Counted from the first letter of the stretch, positions 34,494-43,536 are shown. The stretch: DNA of 48,928 nt from Paenibacillus sp. LHD-38 (GCF_031157315.1 NZ_JAVIFU010000048.1:1-48928), one strand, 5' to 3'. Notes: a model not told the origin generated them from the sequence alone. Numbers and translations are program-made.

Positions 34494-35372
34494 TTAGCCT
34501 TTAACCGAGCCAATCATAATACCTTTAACGAAATATTTTTGCAGGAACGGGTAAGAGAATACGATCGGCAGCGTCGTTATAACCATCGTCGCCAGCTTGA
34601 CGGATTCCGCGGTTACCGCCTTCATCCCGAGATTGCTCGCCATCAAGCTCACGTTGCTGTTGGAGCTGATGATTTGCATTAGGATTTGCTGCAGCGTTCG
34701 CAGGCTCTCGCCGCCGTACAGCATCGCGTCAAACCATGAGTTCCAGTGGAATACCGCATTGTAGAGCGCAATCGTCGCAAGTACGGGCTTTGAGACCGGC
34801 AGCACTAGCCTCCAGAAAATCGTAAGCTCATGCGCGCCGTCCACCTTAGCCGACTCCTCCATTTCCTTCGGAATGCCCCGGAAGAAGGTAATCATTATTA
34901 ATGCATTGAATACGCTGAACAAATTCGGCAAAATGTAGGCCATGAAGCTGCCCTTCAAATGCAGGTATTGGGCAATCAGCAAATAGTGCGGGATAAGTCC
35001 GCCGCTGAAATACATCGTAATAATGGCCAAAATAAGAAACAGTTTGCGTCCAAGCAGCTCAGGCTTGGAAACCCCATATGAGAAAGCTGCCGTGAATAGG
35101 ACCGCTGTTGCAGTACCGACAATCGTGCGGAGCACCGTTACAACAAAAGCGTTGATCAGGCTCTCGTCCTGCAGCACCATTTTGTAATTTTCAAAGGAAA
35201 GGACACGCGGCCAAAAGGTGATGCCACCCCGCGCCGCATCGGCGGGATCGTTTAATGACGTTATTAATATGTTGTAGAACGGATACAAGGTCACGAAGGC
35301 AAGCAGCAGAAGCAGCACGACATTCGCCGCGTCAAACAGCTTCTCCCCCGTTGTCCGGTGTACAGCATTCAT
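34494..35372 (-). CDS. Carbohydrate ABC transporter permease (LplC-like)
   Basis: A 292-residue inner-membrane permease with about six helices. The early TLYPFYNILITSLNDPADAARGGITFWP segment is characteristic of LplC/YtcP-type permeases. The EAA loop for ATPase docking reads MEESAKVDGAHELTIFWRLVLPVSKPVLATIAL. The C-terminus ends KYFVKGIMIGSVKG, as usual in this group. GAGGAGGG precedes ATG 35372. No ATPase gene is nearby; systems of this type borrow a shared MsmX-like ATPase. Confidence 0.92.
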   Translation of the reverse strand: MNAVHRTTGEKLFDAANVVLLLLLAFVTLYPFYNILITSLNDPADAARGGITFWPRVLSFENYKMVLQDESLINAFVVTVLRTIVGTATAVLFTAAFSYGVSKPELLGRKLFLILAIITMYFSGGLIPHYLLIAQYLHLKGSFMAYILPNLFSVFNALIMITFFRGIPKEMEESAKVDGAHELTIFWRLVLPVSKPVLATIALYNAVFHWNSWFDAMLYGGESLRTLQQILMQIISSNSNVSLMASNLGMKAVTAESVKLATMVITTLPIVFSYPFLQKYFVKGIMIGSVKG

Positions 35373-35423
35373 ACCTAACCCTCCTCATGCGTATTCATCG
35401 TGATGATCGCTGCTTTTAAACGC

Positions 35424-36386
35424 TTAGAATAGACTTTCGTTTGTCATTTTGCGTGATGAGTAGTTTGCGCCCAGCATAAGCACGAATGCAACGACGGACT
35501 GGAACAGCCCGACTGCCGTACCGTATGAGAACCGGCCAAGCACAAGGCCCATCTCGTAGGAATAAATAGAAAGCACGTTAGCCTGATCCTGCGTCATCGA
35601 ATTTTTCATCAGGAACAGCTGATCAAAGTTGGCATTGACCAAGCCGCCTACGTTGAGGATGAGTAGAATGACCACCGTCGGCTTAATGGCCGGCAGGGTG
35701 ACATGCCATATTTTCCGAAAGCGTCCCGCCCCATCCACCGTTGCAGCCTCGTAAAGCTGCGGGTCAATGCTGGCAATCGCCGCCAAAAATATGATGGAAT
35801 TCCAGCCGATGTTTTTCCATACCTCCGAGATGACAACCAGCGTGGTAAAGGTTTTCGGATCGCCCATCAGCAGCTGATCCTGCGTGACGAGGCCCAGCCA
35901 TTGCAGAAGCCCGCTGAGCGCGCCCGTTCTCGGATCAAGCAGCGTGTACATGAAGCCGACGACAAATACCCATGAGATAAAATAAGGCAGGTACGACAGC
36001 GATTGAACGACCTTCTTAAGGCGCTGCGCCCTTAGCTCATTGAGCATAATCGCCAGCAGGATCGGCGCCGGAAAGCCGAACAGCAGCTTCAGAAAGCTGA
36101 TCTTAAACGTATTGACAACCGAATCCAGAAAGCTCGGATCGATAAACAGCTCTTTGAAATTTGCCAGACCCACCCATGGACTGAACGTAAAGCCCTGTAC
36201 CGGGTTGTACTCCTCAAATGCAATAATAATGCCGTACATCGGCACATAATGGAATATAATCAGCCAAATGACAGCCGGCAGCGTCAGTATCATCAGATAG
36301 CGCTGCGCCCATAAGCGCTTGCCGAAATTGCCGCGTTTGGTCCCGCTGGTCACAATAGGCCTTGCGGCCACGCTCAAGTCTTCCAT
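35424..36386 (-). CDS. Carbohydrate ABC transporter permease (LplB-like)
   Basis: A 320-residue permease and the partner of the downstream LplC-like gene. Landmarks are LPAVIWLIIFHYVPMYGIIIAFEEYNPVQG in the first helix and loop, and the EAA motif LYEAATVDGAGRFRKIWHVTLPAIKPTVVILLILNVG. AGAGGTGG precedes ATG 36386. It is the first gene of the permease-permease-binding-protein transcript, with a cre-like site about 105 bases upstream. Confidence 0.92.
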   Translation of the reverse strand: MEDLSVAARPIVTSGTKRGNFGKRLWAQRYLMILTLPAVIWLIIFHYVPMYGIIIAFEEYNPVQGFTFSPWVGLANFKELFIDPSFLDSVVNTFKISFLKLLFGFPAPILLAIMLNELRAQRLKKVVQSLSYLPYFISWVFVVGFMYTLLDPRTGALSGLLQWLGLVTQDQLLMGDPKTFTTLVVISEVWKNIGWNSIIFLAAIASIDPQLYEAATVDGAGRFRKIWHVTLPAIKPTVVILLILNVGGLVNANFDQLFLMKNSMTQDQANVLSIYSYEMGLVLGRFSYGTAVGLFQSVVAFVLMLGANYSSRKMTNESLF

Positions 36387-36490
36387 CTGTCCACCTCTTC
36401 TCTTGATGTTTTCCCTAACCCTATTGTAGAAGATGGGAATGGGGCGAGATATATCAAAAAGTGTGGTTTGTTTAAAATATCAACGCATTA

Positions 36491-36504
36491 TTTAAACGCT
36501 TTCA
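36491..36504 (-). promoter_or_regulatory. cre-like site upstream of the fucoside transporter genes
   Basis: Read on the minus strand, TGAAAGCGTTTAAA fits the cre consensus except for the C near its end. Its position before the LplB-like gene suggests catabolite control. Confidence 0.45.
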
Positions 36505-36523
36505 TACGCTTCCTGCAAACAAA

Positions 36524-36553
36524 GAAGACTGCCTTAGTGACAAGGCAGTCTTC
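36524..36553 (-). terminator. Terminator after the response-regulator gene
   Basis: GAAGACTGCCTT and AAGGCAGTCTTC form a perfect 12-bp stem with a 6-base loop; the minus strand continues TTTG. It separates the two-component genes from the transporter genes. Confidence 0.8.
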
Positions 36554-36570
36554 AACCCGTTCCGTTTTCG

Positions 36571-38148
36571 TTATTTTCGATGCAGCATTTCCTGATATTC
36601 GCCCGGCGATATACCGAAGGCGTTCTTAAATACGGTACAGAAATACGATGTGCTCGGTATGCCAACCTCCTTCGCAACCCTCGCTACCTTATATTGAGGG
36701 GAAGCCAGAAGCTCCTTGGCTTTGTCCATTCTGATCTGTGCGAGCTGATCATGGAAGGAATGTCCGGTCGTCTTCTTATAAAGCGAGCCTAAGTAGTTAG
36801 GAGACAGGAATACTTCCTCCGCTACCGACTTTAAGCTGATATCCGGCGACATAAATTTCTGCTCGATCAGCCTGTTCACCTGGCGGATGACATAATCCTC
36901 CTTGCCGTCACGCTTCTCGCGAAGAGCCCTAATCGTTTCCTTTATATATTGAAGGCTGTACGCTTTATTAGAGGCGAGTGTCGGCAGCAAGTACAGCTGC
37001 TCGCCTGGATCGCCTCCTCCGTTTTCCTCGTCCTGGCGCGCACCTGCGACAACAGACAGCTCGAACAGCAAACCGCTCACATAATGCCGAATGTAATCGC
37101 CGTCAGCTCCTTTGCGAAGCATCACATCATGAAACAATTCTTCCGCGCTCGCAACCGCCTGTGCTTCATCAAGCGCATGAACGCTGTGCACGATCGCTTT
37201 CACCTGCTGGCTGCCCTTGTGCAAAAAATCTGCTACCTCGCTCAGAAACCTCGCCCGCTCCCGCTCTGTCTGCTCCAGGCTGATTACGCCGTTTTCATCC
37301 CAAAACGATGCATACGCAAGCACATGCTCAGCCTGCTTGACGGACTCCGCAATCCGCAGCAGACCATCTACCGGCGCACCTGCTCCGACCTTCAAATCAG
37401 CCGGCCACAAAAGCCCTCCTTGTCCCGAAATGCGCGCGCCAAGCTTGGCGGCGTATTCCTCGGGCTGCTCCTCCGGCTCAGGAATGACGATTACAAGGTG
37501 TCCGCTGCGTTTATCCGAATAGGAGACTAAGCTAGGGCCGGTAAACAGGCTCTTCAGCCGTTCAGCGAAGCGGCCTTGCTTTTCATCCGAAATCGCAAAT
37601 GCAACGAACCTGCCGTGCTCCGAGACGAAGCCCTCCGCTTGGATAAGCTCCCTTATATATTTGGGCTCAAGCGTGCCGAACAGCAAATCATCCAGCCATT
37701 TTTCCTTCATCAGCTGACGATGCTCCTCCACCTCAGCCCGCAGTTTATCCCGCTCCTCTTTGGATTGGACATCCTCTTCGCATTCATCTCTAACCTTGCG
37801 CAAAGCCTCCAACAGCTTTTCCTCGCTAATCGGCTTCAGAACATAATGGCTCGCCCGCAGGTCTATAGCCTTCCGCGCATATTCGAAATCACCATAGCCC
37901 GTCAAAATTATGATCCTCACATGCGGCTTAAGCTCCTTAATCCGGCGAGACATCTCGAGGCCGTCCATGCCGGGCATCCGAATGTCTGTAATGACGATAT
38001 CCGGATCAAGCTCGAGCGTTTGCTCCAAGCCTTCAATGCCATCGCGCGCCGTTCCCGCAATTTCTATCCCAAGGGAAGCCCAGTCGAGAAAATCGACCAG
38101 CCCTTCCCGCTCCCAACGCTCATCCTCAACTATAAGCAGCTTATACAT
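36571..38148 (-). CDS. YesN-type AraC-family response regulator
   Basis: A 525-residue response regulator. The N-terminal receiver domain (1-125) has the acidic pair in VEDE, phosphoacceptor D55 in VITDIRMPGMDG, and K106 in HYVLKPISEE. A ~270-residue middle region of low conservation follows. The C-terminal AraC domain (~425-525) has ISLKSVAEEVFLSPNYLGSLYKKTTGHSFHDQLAQIRMDKAKELL and a second HTH ending FGISPGEYQEML. ATG 38148 lies 3 bases after the kinase stop and its AAGGAG site is inside the kinase gene, so the pair is translationally coupled. It probably activates the adjoining fucoside transporter genes. Confidence 0.93.
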   Translation of the reverse strand: MYKLLIVEDERWEREGLVDFLDWASLGIEIAGTARDGIEGLEQTLELDPDIVITDIRMPGMDGLEMSRRIKELKPHVRIIILTGYGDFEYARKAIDLRASHYVLKPISEEKLLEALRKVRDECEEDVQSKEERDKLRAEVEEHRQLMKEKWLDDLLFGTLEPKYIRELIQAEGFVSEHGRFVAFAISDEKQGRFAERLKSLFTGPSLVSYSDKRSGHLVIVIPEPEEQPEEYAAKLGARISGQGGLLWPADLKVGAGAPVDGLLRIAESVKQAEHVLAYASFWDENGVISLEQTERERARFLSEVADFLHKGSQQVKAIVHSVHALDEAQAVASAEELFHDVMLRKGADGDYIRHYVSGLLFELSVVAGARQDEENGGGDPGEQLYLLPTLASNKAYSLQYIKETIRALREKRDGKEDYVIRQVNRLIEQKFMSPDISLKSVAEEVFLSPNYLGSLYKKTTGHSFHDQLAQIRMDKAKELLASPQYKVARVAKEVGIPSTSYFCTVFKNAFGISPGEYQEMLHRK

Positions 38149-38151
38149 AGG

Positions 38152-39942
38152 TCACGCTCTCTCCTTGGCAAAAGTAATCATAACCGACGTTCCGATGCCC
38201 GGTGCGCTGTGAATGTGAAAGGCATGCTTGTCGCCGTAATAGGAATTTAGCCGTTCTGTTATATTTTTCACTGCGTAGCCGCTCCCGCTCGTACGTTCAA
38301 TGTTGCCGACAAGCAGTGCAGCAAGCCGCTCCTTTGACATCCCGACCCCGTCATCGATAACCTTAAAGCAGAGCATGTCATTTGCTTCAAGTGAAGCCTT
38401 TATCTGCAGCGTGCCGCGATCCCGCTTCGGCTCGATCCCGTGGTTCAGCGCGTTTTCAACGATGGGCTGTAGAATGTTTTTGACCACGCAGTACTCATAC
38501 ACGCGTTCATCAATATCGTAAACGACGTCAAACATTTCTTCGAATCTGAATTTCTGGATCGCAAGATACGCTTTGACCATTTCCAGCTCATCCTTGATCA
38601 GAATCTCGCGTCTGCCTTTGTTCAGGACCAAGCGGTAAAACTGCGCCAACGCTCCCGAGAGATGAACGATTTCCGTCGATTTGGCTTTTCGCGCTACCCA
38701 AGAAATCGTAGCAAGCGTGTTATAAAGGAAATGCGGATTGACCTGCGACTCCAGCGCCTTTAGCTCGGCCTCCCGCTCCATCAGTTGGCTTTTGTACACC
38801 GTTTCGACCAGCTCATGGATTCTCTCCGTCATATGGTTAAAGCTGATCGCGATTTGCGAGAATTCATCATTCGACTGGACCGGTACCGATACGGTGAGCG
38901 AGCCTTCTTTTACCCGCTTCATCGCAAGCACGATCCTTTTCAGCCGTGACAGCAAAGCATTTGTGATCAAATAAACGATAAAACCGAGTACAACGAGCGC
39001 AATAAGCAAAATGCCCGTAATCGAGAACGCGGACTCCTTCATTTTTTCATTCAGACCGCTCACCGGAAAAATGCCGATTAAACGCAAGCCAAGACCATGA
39101 AGAGGGACGGAAATGACAACCGATTTGCGGCCATTCACATTTAGCACCTGGTTGAAGGACTTTTCGAGCGGAATCGTCGCCAAGCCTGCGTCCGTAATCT
39201 TCTGCTTAAACAGCTCGCTCTTATTGCTGGATACGACATTACTTTCCTGGTCGATCATAAAAATATCTCCGATCTGCCCCGTGCTCTCCGTATTCAAAAT
39301 ATCGAATAAATCGCTTTCCAAAATTTCAATTTCAAGCAAACCGACCGTGTCAAAATAACGGATCGAGTTGATTTTTTGATAAAAGGAAAAGACGCTCTCC
39401 GGCTCGCCGCGCCTCGGAATGTTCAATAGAAACTTCTCGGTATGCAGCCCGCGCCAGCCGGATATGTTGGAATCGTTTTTCGTAACCTCGCTAACCCACT
39501 GCTGCTCCTTGATCCGGCTGATCTGATAAAAGCTGTCATAAACCTCCGGAATCGACGGATTCGTCATATAGACTCTGAGCGAATGCACATTCGGATTTTG
39601 CCGCAGCACGTTTTCCACGTACGGGCTAATGTTTGACGTATAGTCGTCATAAGCAAACGAATTGTTATTGAAATCGCTTCCCAAAAACGTTTGAAGACGA
39701 ATATCCGAGGTCAGCAGCTTCGATATATTTTGAATCATATTCATTTTGTTCATGACGCTGTTTCGCGTTTGCAGTAAATTTTGCTCCATGACCATCTGTG
39801 CTTGCGAGATCGCCGAGCCCGACAGCTGCAGATACAAATAAATACCGCAGGCGGACAGGGATACGGCCAAAATACAAAGAAAGGTCGCGACAAACTTCCA
39901 GGTCACGCTTAAATTACGAAACAGCTTGGTTATCTTTTGCAT
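38152..39942 (-). CDS. YesM-type sensor histidine kinase
   Basis: A 596-residue membrane kinase. A first helix (~15-36) and a second near residue ~305-325 enclose an extracellular sensor region of ~260 residues (dCache-like), followed by a HAMP domain (~325-378). The His_kinase domain has ALESQVNPHFLYNTLATISW, with H404 as phosphorylation site. The HATPase_c domain has the N-box NILQPIVENALNHGIEP and the G-box IDDGVGMS. This is the standard build of YesM-class sugar sensors. It is transcribed first, followed by the response regulator. The extracellular ligand is probably an oligosaccharide or the loaded binding protein, but this is inference. Confidence 0.93.
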   Translation of the reverse strand: MQKITKLFRNLSVTWKFVATFLCILAVSLSACGIYLYLQLSGSAISQAQMVMEQNLLQTRNSVMNKMNMIQNISKLLTSDIRLQTFLGSDFNNNSFAYDDYTSNISPYVENVLRQNPNVHSLRVYMTNPSIPEVYDSFYQISRIKEQQWVSEVTKNDSNISGWRGLHTEKFLLNIPRRGEPESVFSFYQKINSIRYFDTVGLLEIEILESDLFDILNTESTGQIGDIFMIDQESNVVSSNKSELFKQKITDAGLATIPLEKSFNQVLNVNGRKSVVISVPLHGLGLRLIGIFPVSGLNEKMKESAFSITGILLIALVVLGFIVYLITNALLSRLKRIVLAMKRVKEGSLTVSVPVQSNDEFSQIAISFNHMTERIHELVETVYKSQLMEREAELKALESQVNPHFLYNTLATISWVARKAKSTEIVHLSGALAQFYRLVLNKGRREILIKDELEMVKAYLAIQKFRFEEMFDVVYDIDERVYEYCVVKNILQPIVENALNHGIEPKRDRGTLQIKASLEANDMLCFKVIDDGVGMSKERLAALLVGNIERTSGSGYAVKNITERLNSYYGDKHAFHIHSAPGIGTSVMITFAKERA

Positions 39943-39974
39943 GCGGCATTACCTTCTTCTCTGGCATAAACGGC

Positions 39975-40005
39975 GAAAACCGGCTTTCCAACGATGCCGG
40001 TTTTC
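39975..40005 (-). terminator. Hairpin between the SGNH hydrolase and kinase genes
   Basis: GAAAACCGGC (39975-39984) pairs perfectly with GCCGGTTTTC (39996-40005). Only a short T-run follows on the minus strand, so termination may be partial. Confidence 0.6.
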
Positions 40006-40023
40006 TCCCTTTAATATGATTAA

Positions 40024-40677
40024 CTATCCTTTATCGGCATATCCATTGCCCAGTACCGTTTGAAGCCACTGCTTCGCGATTAATTCATGACCGGCTGCAG
40101 TAGGATGGACGCCATCCCACAGCCAAAACGCAGCATCCGCACGGCTGCAAGCTTCATCGAATGCCGCCTGCAGCGGCACAAAGACGGCGCCAAACTGCTC
40201 GGACAGCGCTTTGACCGTTTGGCGATAGGCCGTAATCCGCTCGGACCAAGCCGGCCAATTTTGCGAAGGAGCACCCGTATTTAGTATAAAAGGCTCGCAT
40301 AGCACGAGCTGCGCTTCCGGAAGCACCTGCTTGGTTTCCTCCAGAATGTGGCGGTATGCCCTTTCAAATCGATCCGTAACCCCGCTCGGCTCTCTGTTCA
40401 TGATCCGCCAAGCATCGTTTACGCCAATAAGAATGCTAATTAAATTCGGATTCAGGCTAATCGCGTCTTCATTCCACCTGGCATATAAATCTGAAGCCCG
40501 GTTGCCGCTTATTCCGCGGTTTATAAAGACAGGCTTTTGTTCGGCCCAAACGTAGCCAAGCCTCGCTCCAATGATATAAGCATAGCTGTGACCCAAGATA
40601 TGGTTTGGATCATCATTTCTTCCCCTTGCTCCATCGGTGATGGAGTCGCCTTGAAATAAAATAACCCTGTTGGTCAT
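40024..40677 (-). CDS. SGNH/GDSL-family esterase
   Basis: A 217-residue cytoplasmic SGNH hydrolase. Block I is FQGDSITDG (nucleophile Ser), block II the Gly in NRGISGNRA, block III IGVNDAW (Asn), and block V WDGVHPTAAGH with catalytic Asp and His. There is no signal peptide. AAGGAG lies 8 bases before ATG 40677. Such enzymes often remove acetyl groups from plant or microbial polysaccharide fragments; its place just upstream of the fucoside regulators fits that. The acyl substrate is not known. Confidence 0.9.
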   Translation of the reverse strand: MTNRVILFQGDSITDGARGRNDDPNHILGHSYAYIIGARLGYVWAEQKPVFINRGISGNRASDLYARWNEDAISLNPNLISILIGVNDAWRIMNREPSGVTDRFERAYRHILEETKQVLPEAQLVLCEPFILNTGAPSQNWPAWSERITAYRQTVKALSEQFGAVFVPLQAAFDEACSRADAAFWLWDGVHPTAAGHELIAKQWLQTVLGNGYADKG

Positions 40678-40800
40678 GCCGAGTGCTCCTTTTCATTACG
40701 CTATTGTTCGTGTTTTCGATTACATCTATTATAGGCGATAATCCATCGCTGCGTAATTGCAAAAAACAACGATCCTTTCGATAATCAACGAAGGAGCGCG

Positions 40801-40834
40801 AAAAAAAGAAGCCGGCATGGCGCCTGGCCTCTTC
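40801..40834 (-). terminator. Terminator of the MarR-pirin-WrbA operon
   Basis: On the minus strand an imperfect GAAGAGGCCAGGCG...GCCGGCTTC stem is followed by seven Ts. It lies about 20 bases after the WrbA stop codon. Confidence 0.7.
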
Positions 40835-40856
40835 ACATTTATATCTCTTCCTATGA

Positions 40857-41471
40857 TTAGGCCTCGGCGATTCCTTTTTTCACCCACTGCGCTACTGTTA
40901 CCGTTCGCTTGGCTTGGTATTCAACCGCCGCCTTTACGTCCTCAACCATTTTACCGCCTTGGACGGTTACGCTTGTGCCATAGGGATTGCCGCCAGCCTC
41001 AAAGGTCACCGGATTCGTATAGCCTGGCGCAGCCACGATGGCTCCCCAATGATACATAGAGGTATATAGACCGAGAATGGTTTGCTCTTGGCCGCCATGG
41101 GCATTCTGGGCAGAAGTCATCCCGCTTACGACCTTATTGACCAGCTTTCCATTAAACCACAGCGCACCGGTCGAATCAAGGAACTGCTTAACAGGTCCGG
41201 GAATGCCGCCAAAGCGCGAAGGAATACTGAAAATAATGGCATCCGCCCACTCCAAATCCTTATAGGAAACCTCTGGTATTTCCTTCGTTTCCGCCAAATG
41301 GGCTCTCCATATCGGATTCGCTTGAATGTCCTCCTCGGCTGCCAGCTCCGGTGTCTTCAAAATTCTAACCTCGGCTCCCGCCGCCTCGCCGCCTGCTGCG
41401 GCCCATTGCGCCATCTGATAATTCGTTCCGGTTACGCTGTAATAGATAATGGCCAGCTTCACGTTTGACAT
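40857..41471 (-). CDS. wrbA: NAD(P)H:quinone oxidoreductase, WrbA type IV
   Basis: A 204-residue flavodoxin-fold enzyme that reduces quinones by two electrons. LAIIYYSVTGTNYQMAQWAA is the FMN phosphate loop, AIIFSIPSRFGGIPGPVKQFLDSTGALW contains the family's S-P-T/S-R-F/Y-G signature, and SAQNAHGGQEQTILGLYTSMYHWGAIVAAPGY is the WrbA HGGQE block. The frame opens at 41492, but GGGAGAGG precedes ATG 41471 (MSNVKLAI). It begins 34 bases after the pirin gene in the same operon. Together with pirin and a MarR regulator it points to quinone or electrophile stress. Confidence 0.9.
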   Translation of the reverse strand: MSNVKLAIIYYSVTGTNYQMAQWAAAGGEAAGAEVRILKTPELAAEEDIQANPIWRAHLAETKEIPEVSYKDLEWADAIIFSIPSRFGGIPGPVKQFLDSTGALWFNGKLVNKVVSGMTSAQNAHGGQEQTILGLYTSMYHWGAIVAAPGYTNPVTFEAGGNPYGTSVTVQGGKMVEDVKAAVEYQAKRTVTVAQWVKKGIAEA

Positions 41472-41505
41472 ACTTATCCTCTCCCTCTCCATGCTGTAGT
41501 ATGCT

Positions 41506-42279
41506 TCAACGCTGATATAACGGGTATTCTACTTGAGTCGGCAGTTGAATGACGATCATGCGCACTTGATCGTCCCCGCTTTCCAAGTGCAGCAGCTCTG
41601 CCTGATTATCTGTCTCCAGCACCGTAAAATCCTTTTGCTTGAACAGCGCCCTGCTTCCTCCCTCTGCGCCGAAGCTCCATACGCCGTCTCCTCTAATTGC
41701 AAGCGCAGCGACGGAATAGCCTTCGGGGATGGTCAATTCATATTCGGAATCCGGCTCTAAGGTTAGGTCCCACATTTGCGCATCCGTTACCAGCTGGATA
41801 GGAGAACCCTCACCAAGAATGGTTGTCTTATGCACTTGGCTGCCGCTGGATTGAGGGAAGTCCTCTGCGTTATATTCGTTGTATGCCGGTTTTCTTTTCA
41901 CGGCTTCATTAAGATCAGGCTCAAACCAAATTTGAAATATTTCAGCATCAGGTCCTGTTATTTTCTCACGATGCGATACGCCGGAGCCGGTCTGCATGAC
42001 CTGTGCGCCGCCGGGGCCTACGGTGCTTGCCGTGCCCAAGGTATCTCCGTGCTCAACCAGCCCATTCACCACATAAGTCATAATTTCAAAGCCCTTATGA
42101 GGGTGAAGTCCGATGCTGCCGCCTTCCTTTGCATGTGCCCAAGCCCAATAAAATAACGGACCTACCCGTTTCACTGCCCCCTGATCCTGAGGAAATCCAA
42201 TCGGCTTCTGCTCGATAATTTTACCGCCTTCAAATGAACCAACCGCCTGCTGCAACGGTGTATACACATTCACCTTCAT
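41506..42279 (-). CDS. Pirin-family protein (bicupin, quercetinase-like)
   Basis: A 257-residue pirin. The N-terminal cupin shows the metal-binding motif GLHPHKGFEIMTYVVNGLVEHGDTLG, with the His pair and a later H/E in SGVSHREKITG; the C-terminal cupin domain is shorter. Bacterial pirins (YhhW type) can cleave quercetin in vitro. The start ATG overlaps the MarR stop in an ATGA (42279-42276), so translation is coupled. Confidence 0.9.
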   Translation of the reverse strand: MKVNVYTPLQQAVGSFEGGKIIEQKPIGFPQDQGAVKRVGPLFYWAWAHAKEGGSIGLHPHKGFEIMTYVVNGLVEHGDTLGTASTVGPGGAQVMQTGSGVSHREKITGPDAEIFQIWFEPDLNEAVKRKPAYNEYNAEDFPQSSGSQVHKTTILGEGSPIQLVTDAQMWDLTLEPDSEYELTIPEGYSVAALAIRGDGVWSFGAEGGSRALFKQKDFTVLETDNQAELLHLESGDDQVRMIVIQLPTQVEYPLYQR

Positions 42280-42743
42280 GATTTATCCCCCTTCTCGCCA
42301 AGTGCTTCCGCACCAAGGCCGATTGCCTTTAACAGCACAATTAGCTGTTCTTTATCCACATTGCTGACAAAGCTTAAATTCCGTGAAATAACCTCGGCAT
42401 GCTTCGGAAAAATATCATCAAACAAAGTCTGTCCCGCTTCCGTTAGGGTCACATTTGAGCCTCTGCGGTCAGTAGGGCTTGGCTCCCGTTTCACATAACC
42501 TTTCTTCTCAAGCTTGTCTACTACGTAAGTGATACTGCCGCTTGGGATCGAAAATTTCTCGCTTATTTTTTGTATGGCCTGCGGGCCTTTGCTGTACAAC
42601 AGCTCCAAGATCATAAATTGCTCTTGGCTGATGCCGTAGCTGGCAATGTCCTTGCTGATATTGTCTACGATCGTCTTGGAAGCTTTACTCCAAATACGAA
42701 ACAATCTTAAATCAAGCTGGCTTTGCTCATCCGGCTGATACAT
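42276..42743 (-). CDS. MarR-family transcriptional regulator
   Basis: A 155-residue winged-helix repressor. The core is LSQ-like: YGISQEQFMILELLYSKGPQAIQKISEKFSIPSGSITYVVDKLEKKGYVKREPSPTDRRGSNVTLTEAG, where DRRG forms the wing tip. The frame opens at 42761, but AAGGAGG is inside that extension and lies 7 bases before ATG 42743. It is the first gene of the MarR-pirin-WrbA operon and its promoter holds a perfect 8-bp palindrome, so autorepression is likely. The overall set is like the MhqR-type quinone response of Bacillus; no redox cysteine is seen. Confidence 0.9.
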   Translation of the reverse strand: MYQPDEQSQLDLRLFRIWSKASKTIVDNISKDIASYGISQEQFMILELLYSKGPQAIQKISEKFSIPSGSITYVVDKLEKKGYVKREPSPTDRRGSNVTLTEAGQTLFDDIFPKHAEVISRNLSFVSNVDKEQLIVLLKAIGLGAEALGEKGDKS

Positions 42744-42789
42744 ATTTGCGCCTCCTTGCATCTATATCTTAAATTAATGAATTCTACAA

Positions 42790-42831
42790 TTAGGATATAT
42801 TTATCCTAACACTAGGATAAAAAGTTGTCAA
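42790..42831 (-). promoter_or_regulatory. Promoter and palindromic operator of the marR operon
   Basis: On the minus strand TTGACA (42831-42826), a 17-base spacer and TAGGAT (42808-42803) form a sigma-A-type promoter. The palindrome TTAGGATATATTTATCCTAA (42790-42809; 8-bp arms, 4-base centre) covers the -10. A partial copy, ACTAGGATAA, lies at 42811-42820 in the spacer. This is where the MarR protein should bind. Confidence 0.75.
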
Positions 42832-42844
42832 CATGTTTTCTTCA

Positions 42845-42884
42845 CAAAAAAACCGAGAGCCATCTCCATTGGAGAGGCGCTCGG
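42845..42884 (-). terminator. Terminator of the VOC gene
   Basis: CCGAG...CTCC and GGAG...CTCGG arms (42853-42884) form an imperfect hairpin; on the minus strand it is followed by seven Ts. Confidence 0.8.
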
Positions 42885-42925
42885 CCCGATTTGCTCTTTA
42901 TCATCCTAACCGTTTATCGCTTTCC

Positions 42926-43330
42926 TTACTCCCGGCAAACCATAAGCAGATTATCATCCGGATCCTTAATAACAAACCAATGCTCATGCTGAATATCCGT
43001 CACCATATTCACCTGATTAGCAACCGCAAAATCATAGGACGCTTGCAGATCACTCGTCAGCAGCATAAAAGCCGGCGTCTTAAGATTGGGAGCCCCGCCC
43101 GGTTCTTTTCCTCCCCACATCGGCATGGTATCAAGAATAAGTCCGGTGCCCTGCATGGGCAAAGGACAAAGATGGCCGTTCATGATTTCGCAATCATTGT
43201 TCAGTCCCAGCAAACGACAATACCAGTCCCGTGACTTTTCTATATCCTTAACCGGCACAAAAATACTTCCTACCTTGTTCATGATCGGGCTTTTGACAGC
43301 CTCGCCGCTTGTTTGCTCAATATGTTTCAT
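42926..43330 (-). CDS. VOC-family (glyoxalase/bleomycin-resistance-type) protein
   Basis: A 134-residue vicinal-oxygen-chelate protein: VGSIFVPVKDIEKSRDWYCRLLGL opens the beta-alpha-beta module, and HWFVIKDPDDNLLMVCRE closes it with a metal-type Glu at the end. The frame is open from 43405, but GGAGG lies 8 bases before ATG 43330, and the first 25 codons of the longer frame have no family match. It has its own terminator and is separate from the MarR operon. The family is functionally diverse, so no reaction is assigned. Confidence 0.82.
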   Translation of the reverse strand: MKHIEQTSGEAVKSPIMNKVGSIFVPVKDIEKSRDWYCRLLGLNNDCEIMNGHLCPLPMQGTGLILDTMPMWGGKEPGGAPNLKTPAFMLLTSDLQASYDFAVANQVNMVTDIQHEHWFVIKDPDDNLLMVCRE

Positions 43331-43536
43331 TTGAACGCCTCCAAACAAAGTTTTGACAGCCTTAGGAACGACTACAGGTTTGTACCATTTAATCGCTTGA
43401 ACCATTCCCTGCTCTCATCCAATCTATATTCCTCGCTTTGAGCGGCCCATGCATGAAGCTTATCCAGGACACCGGTCATTACACCGTAAGCGCTGGTCGT
43501 CATGCTTCCCCACTTACAAAATGTTATTTAACTTCA

